Assembly (NCBI GenBank): GCA_946478635.1
Contig: CAMLCX010000336.1
Location: forward strand, 1 to 5,851
Source of the DNA: an uncultured Pseudomonadota bacterium
GTDB lineage: Bacteria; Desulfobacterota_B; Binatia; UBA9968
Direction of reading: 5' to 3'
DNA: 5,851 nucleotides
The notes below the pieces were generated by a model. It worked only from the letters and a program-made list of their open reading frames with translations. It was not told where the DNA came from and searched no databases. This document shows positions 1-5,816 of the stretch, one piece after another. The position numbers and the translations under genes are program-made. Numbering within the stretch: the first letter of the stretch is position 1; the number at the start of each line of letters is the position of its first letter.

Positions 1-164
1 AGGCCGATGGCCTTGGCTTTTTCCTGCAGCGGCTTGATGTACTGCTCGGGCATGTCCTCGCCCTCGGGGCGGCACTCGCGCTCGAGCGGAATCAGCTCAC
101 GGTCGACAAACTTGCGGACCGTGTCCTTCAATAATTGAAGCTCCTCGGGTAAATTGAAATCCAC
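1..164 (-). CDS. acyl-CoA dehydrogenase, N-terminal fragment (runs off left edge)
   Basis: Translating the minus strand from a GTG at 164-162 gives 54 codons beginning (M)DFNLPEELQLLKDTVRKF and continuing with VDRELIPLE, then a stretch ending LQEKAKAIGL. This is the usual opening of the acyl-CoA dehydrogenase alpha-helical N-terminal domain: a short leader, the F-x-L-x-E-E-x-x-x-L-x-x-x-V-R-x-F helix, then a helix leading to the K-x-x-x-x-G-L motif. The family oxidises an acyl-CoA thioester to the 2-enoyl-CoA with FAD, passing electrons to ETF. The start is set by GGAG at 173-170, five bases before the GTG; the ATG at 184 is followed almost at once by TAA and cannot be used. The active-site base and FAD-binding region lie outside the window, so the substrate class cannot be told. 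It follows the hydratase/lyase-like gene by 104 bases on the same strand and is probably co-transcribed with it. Confidence 0.85.
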   Translation of the reverse strand, partial: MDFNLPEELQLLKDTVRKFVDRELIPLERECRPEGEDMPEQYIKPLQEKAKAIG

Positions 165-191
165 CTTCGCTCCGTTTAAATCATGGACCGT

Positions 192-229
192 GGATTTTGG
201 ATCGACGCATAAGCGTCAATCCAAAATCC
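192..229 (-). other. intercistronic 17-bp hairpin
   Basis: The arms 192-208 and 213-229 are complementary over 17 positions around a four-base loop (209-212). The only irregular pair is 203/218. In RNA read from the minus strand, which carries both flanking genes, it is a G-U wobble, so the stem is continuous; in plus-strand RNA it would be a C-A mismatch. The hairpin lies 40 bases past the hydratase/lyase stop and 28 bases before the dehydrogenase GTG. No T-run follows on the minus strand, so it is not a standard intrinsic terminator. More likely roles are mRNA processing or stabilisation between cistrons, or a small palindromic repeat element. The fold is seen in the sequence; the role is inferred. 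Confidence 0.6.
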
Positions 230-267
230 GAATCCAACTTTGATCGCTGAACTTTTGAACCTTGAAC
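218..267. repeat. degenerate 6-8 base tandem word repeats
   Basis: The plus strand has three AATCC words at 218-222, 225-229 and 231-235, then three TGAAC words at 248-252, 256-260 and 263-267, at spacings of 6 to 8 bases. On the minus strand these read as GGATT and GTTCA words. The run partly overlaps the right arm of the hairpin. It resembles short heptamer-type tandem repeats found between genes in some bacteria. It has no coding role that I can see. Confidence 0.4.
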
Positions 268-268
268 T

Positions 269-1108
269 CTATTTCGCGTCCCGGTTGTACTCGCCGAGAC
301 CGGGACGGTAGGTCTTTTTGTCGAGAAACTGCTCCATGCCGGTTTCGCGGCCCTTTTCGGGATCGGTAAGACGGAGCGCCGTGCCTTTTGCGCTCATGTA
401 ATCCTCGGCCTGCCCGTAATCCATGGTGCGGCAATACTTGTAAACTTCCTTCGCCGCGCGCAGGACTTGCGGATTTTTTTTCATCAGCTTTTGCGCCAGC
501 TCGATCGTCTCGGCGCGTAATTTGTCTTTCGGTACCGCGTAGTTGATAAGCTTCATTTCGGCGGCTTTTTTACCATCGAACGGATCGCCGGTCATGATGT
601 ACCACATGGCGTCGCGGTAACACATGGCGTCAGCCAAAACGCGGCTGACCAAACCGCCGGGGAAAATGCCCCAGTTCACTTCGCTCAAGCCGAAAGTCGC
701 ATCCTCGGCGGCAATGGCAAAGTCGCAAGCGATGAGCGGCGTGAACGCGCCGCCAAAACAGAACCCGTTGACCATCGCGATTGTCGGCTTGGGAAAATAA
801 AAAAGCCGCCGCCAGCGCCACTCCTGCGACGCCCAGCTGGCCTTGCGCCGCTCGAGCGGATTATTATCCGTGCCGCGGAAATATTCGCGCAGGTCCTGAC
901 CCGCGCACCAGCTCGGCCCCGCGCCGGTGATCACCAGCACCCTGGTGTCTTTATCGACTTCCAGTTCGGTGAGCGCTTCGAGCATGTCGTAGTGCAACTG
1001 CGGGTTCATCGCATTGCGCTTTTCCGGACGGTTGAGAATACACCAGGTAATTCCGTCTTCCTTTTCGACTTTAACAGTCTTGTAATCTTTCCATAATGTT
1101 GCTGCCAC
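269..1108 (-). CDS. p-hydroxycinnamoyl-CoA hydratase/lyase-like crotonase-family enzyme
   Basis: This 279-residue protein matches hydroxycinnamoyl-CoA hydratase/lyase (HCHL/Ech) nearly end to end: ILNRPEKRNAM at 24-34, TGAGPSWCAGQDLREYF at 61-77, KPTIAMVNGFCFGGAFTPL at 107-125, ATFGLSEVNWG at 137-147. HCHL hydrates feruloyl- or coumaroyl-CoA and cleaves the product to an aromatic aldehyde and acetyl-CoA in the cytoplasm. Against the P. fluorescens enzyme as I recall it, the catalytic Glu143 is kept, Tyr76 matches Tyr75, and oxyanion-hole Gly120 is kept. Ser123 is Thr, Met70 is Gln71 and Tyr239 is Ser239. Classical enoyl-CoA hydratases have Glu at the 123 position, so Thr argues for the lyase branch, but losing one phenol-binding tyrosine leaves the substrate open. 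The start is GTG at 1108 with a near-perfect Shine-Dalgarno eight bases upstream; the stop is TAG at 271-269. It probably has its own promoter at 1140-1169 and is followed by an acyl-CoA dehydrogenase gene. Family confidence is high; substrate confidence is low. Confidence 0.9.
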   Translation of the reverse strand: MAATLWKDYKTVKVEKEDGITWCILNRPEKRNAMNPQLHYDMLEALTELEVDKDTRVLVITGAGPSWCAGQDLREYFRGTDNNPLERRKASWASQEWRWRRLFYFPKPTIAMVNGFCFGGAFTPLIACDFAIAAEDATFGLSEVNWGIFPGGLVSRVLADAMCYRDAMWYIMTGDPFDGKKAAEMKLINYAVPKDKLRAETIELAQKLMKKNPQVLRAAKEVYKYCRTMDYGQAEDYMSAKGTALRLTDPEKGRETGMEQFLDKKTYRPGLGEYNRDAK

Positions 1109-1117
1109 GATTTCCCA

Positions 1118-1124
1118 CCTCCTT
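1118..1124 (-). promoter_or_regulatory. strong ribosome binding site of the hydratase/lyase-like gene
   Basis: The minus strand reads AAGGAGG followed by TG, close to a full anti-16S complement, and ends nine bases before the GTG at 1108. This site decides the start: no in-frame ATG nearby has comparable support, and the next internal methionine falls inside the conserved NRPEKRNAM motif. Confidence 0.8.
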
Positions 1125-1139
1125 CGAGAATTTGTCTTG

Positions 1140-1169
1140 ACCTTATTTGAGCCAAGAACCGCTTGTCAA
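1140..1169 (-). promoter_or_regulatory. candidate sigma70 promoter for the hydratase/lyase-like gene
   Basis: A perfect -35 hexamer TTGACA lies at 1169-1164 on the minus strand, 18 bases upstream of TAAGGT at 1145-1140, which matches only three of the six -10 positions. The predicted transcription start near 1133 leaves a leader of about 25 bases that carries the strong ribosome binding site. Location and -35 are good and the -10 is weak, so an activator may be needed. Confidence 0.4.
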
Positions 1170-1198
1170 GCCAGGCGCGGCCTTCATTGCGACTCAAC

Positions 1199-1393
1199 TC
1201 ACCGAGTAAGGATCCAATTGTTTTTGAACGAACAATTTTTATCCTGTTCGGGAGAAATGCTACGGGCGGAGAATGGCGCCTTGGCGTTCTCCAGAGAGGC
1301 CGGAAAGATTATCTCATTAACTGAGCTTTGCGCGCCGACGGGTCGATTGAAAATGCGACGGGCTGTACCTTCAAAGTCGCCAGCCGGCGACAT
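1199..1393 (-). CDS. possible small protein of unknown function (faint PilZ-like pattern)
   Basis: This ORF of 64 codons starts with ATG at 1393, 15 bases after the stop of the c-di-GMP protein on the same strand, and stops with TGA just before the candidate promoter of the next gene, so it fits the layout of a downstream cistron. Upstream of the ATG there is only a weak GGA-type Shine-Dalgarno. The peptide is soluble and mixed in composition. It contains ARRIFNRP at 11-18 and FSARSISPEQ at 41-50. These two segments recall the RxxxR and (D/N)xSxxG motifs of PilZ c-di-GMP receptors at a plausible spacing, but the Asp/Asn and Gly of the second motif are absent and the protein is shorter than a normal PilZ domain of about 100 residues. 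It could be a decayed domain or chance. I do not recognise it as any known family. Confidence 0.25.
   Translation of the reverse strand: MSPAGDFEGTARRIFNRPVGAQSSVNEIIFPASLENAKAPFSARSISPEQDKNCSFKNNWILTR
1216..1237. other. 7-bp dyad upstream of the hydratase/lyase promoter
   Basis: AATTGTT at 1216-1222 and AACAATT at 1231-1237 form a perfect inverted repeat around an eight-base AT-rich spacer. It lies about 47 bases upstream of the candidate -35, where an activator or MarR/TetR-type regulator could bind. It also overlaps the end of the possible 64-codon ORF, and seven-base arms can arise by chance. Confidence 0.25.
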
Positions 1394-1408
1394 CCCGTCC
1401 AGACGGCG

Positions 1409-4153
1409 CTATTTTGCCGGGATCGAAATAAAAGCTGGCGACTCGTTGCTTGGCGCGGCTTGAGGCGTGATTCCCCATTTCGATTCCTGCAGCCACTTCT
1501 CGATTTGTGTAACAGGCAGGGGCTTGCATAGGAAATAACCTTGCGCCTCGTCGCATCCGAGCGCTCCGAGCGTACTCCACGTCTCTTGATCCTCTACGCC
1601 TTCGGCGGTCACCGATAGGCCGAGATTGTGGCCCAGGTCGATGATCGAGCGAACGATCGAGGTATTGTCCGAATCGGAAATGAGTTTAGAAACGAAGATC
1701 TTGTCGATTTTAATCTCACGCACGGGCAGATGCTTAAGGTACGCGAGCGAAGAATAACCCGTGCCGAAATCGTCGATGGAAAACCGAACCCCGTGCTCGC
1801 TCAGCAAGATGAGCACACTCCTCGCCTTCGTTGGATCCGCCATCAAAGCGCTCTCCGTGATTTCCATCGTAATGCTTTCAGCCGAAGCTCCATCGCTATC
1901 CAGAATCGTCAATACCCGATGCGGGAACGCCAGTTCGAGCAGGTTTCGGACCGAGAGATTGAGAGAGACATTAAGCCGATACCCGGCGCGACGCCACAGC
2001 GTAGACTGCCGTATGGCGCTTTTGAGCACCCATTGTGTTAACCGCTGGATCGCGCCAGTTTTTTCGGCAAGCGGAATGAACTGATCGGGAGAAATCAGAC
2101 CGCGTTGCGGATGCTGCCAGCGCAGCAACGCTTCAACACCGACGACGCAATTGGTCCTGAAGCTCACCTTGGGTTGGTAAAACAGCACCAGGTCGTCGTG
2201 GTCGATGGCGCTGCTGAGCTCGCCCATCAAGGTAAGTCGCTGCGGCTCGTATTGATCAATCGCGGAGGTGTAGGGCACAAAGCCGGCCGCCGACCGCTTG
2301 GCCGCGCGCATGGCCATATCGGCCCGGCGCAACAAATCTTCCGCATTACCCGCGTCATCCGGCGCCCGGGCGATGCCGATACTTGCGTGAACATCCAGCG
2401 CCAGACCGTCGATTATGAAAGGCGCCTCCAGCGCATTGAGAATCGAGTGCGCGTGTTCTGACGTTTCATGGGCGATTCCGTTCCCGACAAAGATCAACCC
2501 GAACTCGTCGGCGTCCAATCTCGCCAGCATATCCGCGCTGCCAGCGACAGACTGCAGTCGCCGGGCGAACTGGCGCAGCAACTCGTCTCCCTTTTGATAA
2601 CTCAGAGCATTGTTAATTTCTTCAAAGCGGTCGATATTGACACGCAGTAAAGCGACATCGACGCCGGCTTCGTGGAGGCCGAGCAATTCGTGCACGCGTT
2701 CAATCAGACGCGCGCGGTTCGGCAGGGCCGTCAGCGGATCGTACGCCGCCAAGTATTTTAATTGTGAGATGGTTTGCCAAAGAGCGACGGACTGGCTGAT
2801 CTGCCCATTGATCAATTTGGCAAAATTAACCCACTCCGGATAGAGTCCCCGCGTATCGGAAAATAACGCGATCACGCCCAGCTTGCGTTCATCGAATGCG
2901 AGAGGCGCGATCAGCACCGAACGGACCGACGCTCGGGTTAAAAGAGTTTGATACCGTTCGTCACGGACTGGGGAGCTGAAAACAACGGGCTCGGTCCGTG
3001 ACATCGATTCATGGAGCAGATCGGCTGATCCAAAAAAATCCGCCAAAGCCCTTTCAGCCGTTTGAGAAAATCCGACCTGACCCGACAACTTCACACCGGA
3101 ACCTTGATCGCCCAGATACACCGCGCCGCGCGAGAATCCGATTACCGCCAGGTAATGCGCGAGTATTTCCGACAGCAATATTTCAATATGATCGCCGGAT
3201 CGCAAAAAGTTTTGTGCCGCGCTCGCAAGCACCGAGATTTGCGCGCTTTGCGCCGCGCAGCGGCGCGCCAAGTCGATGCTTAGCCTCGCTTGCCGGTTGA
3301 CTTCGCGCATCAAGCTCTCTCGGTGGCCGGCTTCGAAGGTGTCTCCGTCAGAAATGAGCGACGGTGGCGGACGATCCAAACTTGCCAGCAAAACTTCGAC
3401 GGCATCTTTGCAATCCGGCGTGCGCATAACGAGCGCATTGGCGCCGATATCACTCGCCAGCCGTTTGTCGGCCGCATCTCCGTAATTATTGGTCAGCAGG
3501 ACTACCGGTATTTTGCTGAGCTGCGCGTGTTTCCGAATTCCCAAGCAGAGCTCAAATCCATCGAGACGCGGCATCAAGACATCTGAAATGACGGCGTCGG
3601 GAAAAGTCGTTGCAGCTTTCGCGAGTGCCTCTACCCCATCTCGAGCGGTGGTCACCCCGAAGCCGAGATTCGCCAAATAGGTTGCCAACAGTTTAAGCTG
3701 TTTGGGGTCATCATCCACCGCCAACACGACCCGGCCCTGTCCCGGCATACTATCCGACGTTTTGCTTGCGGCCAGGTGAGCGCGCACGGTGCTGATCAAA
3801 AATGACGGATCGACAGGCTTGAATAAATAGTCCGCGAAATTGGCTTGCGGTAATTTTCCTTCGTCGCCTTTCGGAATCAAACCGGTAAGGGCCAAAATAG
3901 GAGTTTTTTCGGCTCCCGGAATGCGATGCAATCTCCCGACGAGATTGAAGCCGTCGATGTCCGGTAAAATAATGTCCTGCAAGATAAGATCAGGAACCTC
4001 CCGGGTTACCGACGCGATAGCCGACTGGCCATCGCGCGCTTCGGCCACCGTAAATCCATCGGTCTCGAGCGCAACGCGGGTAAGTTTTCGCGAGATGGGA
4101 TTATCTTCGACGACTAAAACCTTCATGGAAGAATGATGAGCAAGTGCCGGCAT
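1409..4153 (-). CDS. REC-REC-GAF-GGDEF(degenerate)-EAL c-di-GMP phosphodiesterase
   Basis: This 914-residue soluble signalling protein has five domains. REC1 (about 10-128) has E16/D17, phosphoacceptor D60, T90 and K112. REC2 (about 141-260) has D148/D149, phosphoacceptor D191 and T221, but Arg244 in place of the conserved Lys. A helical linker (about 276-318) leads to a GAF domain (about 320-460). In the GGDEF domain (about 466-628) the signature is DADEF (547-551), the metal-site DxD is NID (506-508), the usual ND is NN (514-515), and no RxxD inhibitory site is seen. The EAL domain (about 640-892) keeps E674-A-L, N732, E764, D794/D795, K815, E851, E854, Q871 and the loop DDFGTGYSS. The expected activity is c-di-GMP hydrolysis to pGpG, controlled by phosphorylation and the GAF domain, with GGDEF possibly a GTP sensor. 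The receiver begins at Met10 (4126), but Met1 has the slightly better GGA-type site upstream, so the start is uncertain by nine codons. There is no membrane segment, and no partner kinase in the window. Confidence 0.93.
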   Translation of the reverse strand: MPALAHHSSMKVLVVEDNPISRKLTRVALETDGFTVAEARDGQSAIASVTREVPDLILQDIILPDIDGFNLVGRLHRIPGAEKTPILALTGLIPKGDEGKLPQANFADYLFKPVDPSFLISTVRAHLAASKTSDSMPGQGRVVLAVDDDPKQLKLLATYLANLGFGVTTARDGVEALAKAATTFPDAVISDVLMPRLDGFELCLGIRKHAQLSKIPVVLLTNNYGDAADKRLASDIGANALVMRTPDCKDAVEVLLASLDRPPPSLISDGDTFEAGHRESLMREVNRQARLSIDLARRCAAQSAQISVLASAAQNFLRSGDHIEILLSEILAHYLAVIGFSRGAVYLGDQGSGVKLSGQVGFSQTAERALADFFGSADLLHESMSRTEPVVFSSPVRDERYQTLLTRASVRSVLIAPLAFDERKLGVIALFSDTRGLYPEWVNFAKLINGQISQSVALWQTISQLKYLAAYDPLTALPNRARLIERVHELLGLHEAGVDVALLRVNIDRFEEINNALSYQKGDELLRQFARRLQSVAGSADMLARLDADEFGLIFVGNGIAHETSEHAHSILNALEAPFIIDGLALDVHASIGIARAPDDAGNAEDLLRRADMAMRAAKRSAAGFVPYTSAIDQYEPQRLTLMGELSSAIDHDDLVLFYQPKVSFRTNCVVGVEALLRWQHPQRGLISPDQFIPLAEKTGAIQRLTQWVLKSAIRQSTLWRRAGYRLNVSLNLSVRNLLELAFPHRVLTILDSDGASAESITMEITESALMADPTKARSVLILLSEHGVRFSIDDFGTGYSSLAYLKHLPVREIKIDKIFVSKLISDSDNTSIVRSIIDLGHNLGLSVTAEGVEDQETWSTLGALGCDEAQGYFLCKPLPVTQIEKWLQESKWGITPQAAPSNESPAFISIPAK

Positions 4154-4794
4154 CCGCCGTTTCCGTCAGTGCCCTATTGTTTTTGGCCGCAGGTTGAAAG
4201 AAACGCCCGATAAAACGCAGTCGCATGGCCAATCGCACCAATCCCGTTCATTTCGCGCCACAACCAGTCGAGTTTTGTCCACCCGCATCCCTGGGGGCCC
4301 ACCGCAAAGTTTTGTCAAAAACCTGCGCGTACCGATCCCGCATTGCTAACCCCCTTACAACGCAAACGATTTCCGGGGAGCGGAAAAGTCTAATCTCAAG
4401 TGGGATTAGACCTTGCCGCAATCACTGAAATTGTCCGTCTATCGGGTCGCGAATTCAGCACTTTTCATGCCACGGGCGCCAACAAAAGCCCGTCGATAAA
4501 AAGCAACCGAAAAACGCGAATAATGAATACCGTCAAGCAACAAGAGTTGACAGGATGGGACGCGCTTATCTGCAAGGATGTCGATATTTGCGATCAGAAG
4601 CACCAACATTAGACCGCGATTTGCGGATGCTTCCAGAAATTGCTCACCTGCCTGTATGGGAGTGCAACGTACCCGCAACCTACGCTTGGACAATTCAAAG
4701 AAACGGCTAGCAGTAGAAGGGAGAAAGTTGCAATCGAGACAACTAGCCCCGCAACGGAAACGAATGACGCCGAGTCGGTCGTTACATTGGCTTG
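4154..4794. other. 641-base gap without a convincing gene
   Basis: No ORF here resembles a known protein or has a good ribosome binding site. The longest minus-strand ORF (4439-4693, 84 codons) would need a TTG start with no Shine-Dalgarno and has unbiased codon use. The stretch near 4480-4560 is richer in A on the plus strand than the flanking genes. The gap holds the leader of the c-di-GMP protein gene, a 10-bp dyad at 4388-4411, a short inverted repeat GTCAA...TTGAC at about 4532-4551, and an open frame (4794-4612) that continues the frame of the upstream binding protein past its stop. No tRNA, terminator with a clear U-tract, or convincing promoter was found. Confidence 0.6.
4388..4411. 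other. 10-bp dyad / hairpin
   Basis: Arms 4388-4397 and 4402-4411 pair around the loop AAGT. The outer eight pairs (GTCTAATC with GATTAGAC) are perfect in DNA; the ninth is a T-G wobble in plus-strand RNA and a C-A mismatch in minus-strand RNA. On the minus strand the hairpin is followed by TTTTCC, a weak terminator-like tail, but it lies about 380 bases beyond the nearest upstream stop codon. It could be an operator for the c-di-GMP gene (about 235 bases before its start) or a structured RNA element. Confidence 0.4.
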
Positions 4795-5796
4795 CTATCG
4801 GTCGTAGAGTTTTTTTACAAATCCGCTCTGATCGATCTCGCGCAGCAGGCTATCGTCGACAAATGATTTCGGATCGGCAGTCTTGGCTTTGGGATTGTCC
4901 TTTTCGACAAAGCCGAGAACGGTCTCAACACCGCGCAATGACGGATAGGGAACCGTCTCGTAGTATTTCGCGATCAGCAGATCGATCGATCGCTCCAGGT
5001 TTTTTTCCTGCTCAGGACCGATGCGGAGTTTTTTCTTGACGATGTCCACGCTTTCTTTCTTATTCTGCTTCACAAACGCGATGCCTTCCACGTAGCCGCG
5101 CAGGAAACGCAAAACTTTATCGCGATTGTTCTTGATGTACTGCCGCGTTGTCGCCACCATCGTATGAAGGTAGTAAATGTCGGTATCCGCCATGTCGAGC
5201 AAAACTCGATAGCCGCGATCTTCAGCCACAAACATCGACGGGATCGTCAGCACGGCTCCTTCGACACCGCCTCTTTCCATGCTCGCGAGCATATTGGGCG
5301 AGGAACCAAGCTGCAGAACCTGAATATCGTTTACGCTCATCTTCCAGCGCTGGAGCATCATGAGCAGAACGGAATGAGAAACCGCGCCGACGCGCGTTAC
5401 GCCGACCCGCTTTCCCTTAAGATCCGCGGGCGTCTTGATGTCCGGCTTGGTCACCAACCTCTGCAGTCCCTTGTTAACGACACTCGCAACCATCACCGTA
5501 TCGCCGCCGCGCAACGCCGCGGCAACCAGCACATCGCCCGCTGAATTCACCATTTGAATGTCGTTGGCGAGCAATGCGCTGATGCCCGCGGTGCCGCCCT
5601 GGCCGGTGACGATAACCTCTGCGTCGATGCCATGTTTGCGGAAGAGTCCTTTTGTTTCCGCCACCCAAACCGCGCTGTGTAACCCGCTCACCGAGCTCAA
5701 GCCCATGCGCACTTTATCCTGCGCCGCGGCGCGCGGCACCATTGCAATGACACCAAAAAAAACAATCAAAAATGCCAACCGCGTTGATTTGTTCAT
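4795..5796 (-). CDS. NMT1/THI5-family ABC transporter substrate-binding protein
   Basis: This 333-residue exported protein begins with a classical signal peptide: K3/R6, a hydrophobic core at about 7-20, and the AAA-Q cleavage site after residue 25. There is no lipobox cysteine, so the mature form should be free in the periplasm. The mature part has the NMT1/SsuA/TauA type II periplasmic-binding fold: GLHSAVWVAETKGLFRKHG at 38-56 (first ligand-contact region and amphipathic helix), the G-G-x-x-A segment at 67-74, PADLKGKRVGV at 123-133, and the domain-crossing segment around 134-200. Relatives bind sulfonates, thiamine-pyrimidine precursors, nitrate-like or aromatic ligands, so the substrate cannot be named. 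The ATG at 5796 has AGGAG at 5806-5802, five bases upstream, which fixes the start. No permease or ATPase gene is visible on either side. Many such proteins are encoded away from their transporter in lineages rich in this family. Confidence 0.9.
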   Translation of the reverse strand: MNKSTRLAFLIVFFGVIAMVPRAAAQDKVRMGLSSVSGLHSAVWVAETKGLFRKHGIDAEVIVTGQGGTAGISALLANDIQMVNSAGDVLVAAALRGGDTVMVASVVNKGLQRLVTKPDIKTPADLKGKRVGVTRVGAVSHSVLLMMLQRWKMSVNDIQVLQLGSSPNMLASMERGGVEGAVLTIPSMFVAEDRGYRVLLDMADTDIYYLHTMVATTRQYIKNNRDKVLRFLRGYVEGIAFVKQNKKESVDIVKKKLRIGPEQEKNLERSIDLLIAKYYETVPYPSLRGVETVLGFVEKDNPKAKTADPKSFVDDSLLREIDQSGFVKKLYDR

Positions 5797-5816
5797 GCGA
5801 TCTCCTCGGGCATTTC

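Noticed and set aside
1267..1292. GGAGAA...TTCTCC hairpin downstream of the c-di-GMP gene as an intrinsic terminator
   Set aside because: The stem has a three-base bulge and no U-tract on either side.
1112..1408. c-di-GMP riboswitch between the signalling gene and the lyase gene
   Set aside because: I could not find the conserved core of either c-di-GMP riboswitch class on either strand.
1392..1423. Terminator-like inverted repeat (ATCCCG and CGGGAT) over the stop of the c-di-GMP gene
   Set aside because: The stem is six pairs with a 20-base loop and no T-run follows on the minus strand.
1628..2041. Long plus-strand ORFs across the c-di-GMP protein gene, including a 137-codon frame
   Set aside because: They lie antisense to a gene with clear domain structure, show no recognisable motifs or ribosome binding sites, and are expected by-products of its codon use.
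4217..4230. Possible sigma54 promoter on the minus strand (GG and GC separated by ten bases) before the c-di-GMP gene
   Set aside because: Only the core GG-N10-GC matches; the flanking consensus positions are mostly wrong, and no enhancer-like site was identified.
4309..4350. TTGACA on the minus strand as a -35 box for the c-di-GMP gene
   Set aside because: The sequence at 16-18 bases downstream is GC-rich with no -10-like hexamer.
4439..4693. 84-codon minus-strand ORF in the gap
   Set aside because: It needs a TTG start without a Shine-Dalgarno, codon use is unbiased, and nothing in it resembles a known protein. A second open frame overlaps it on the same strand.
4578..5039. 153-codon plus-strand ORF
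   Set aside because: More than half of it is antisense to the binding-protein gene, and the arginine/serine-rich composition is typical of a shadow frame.
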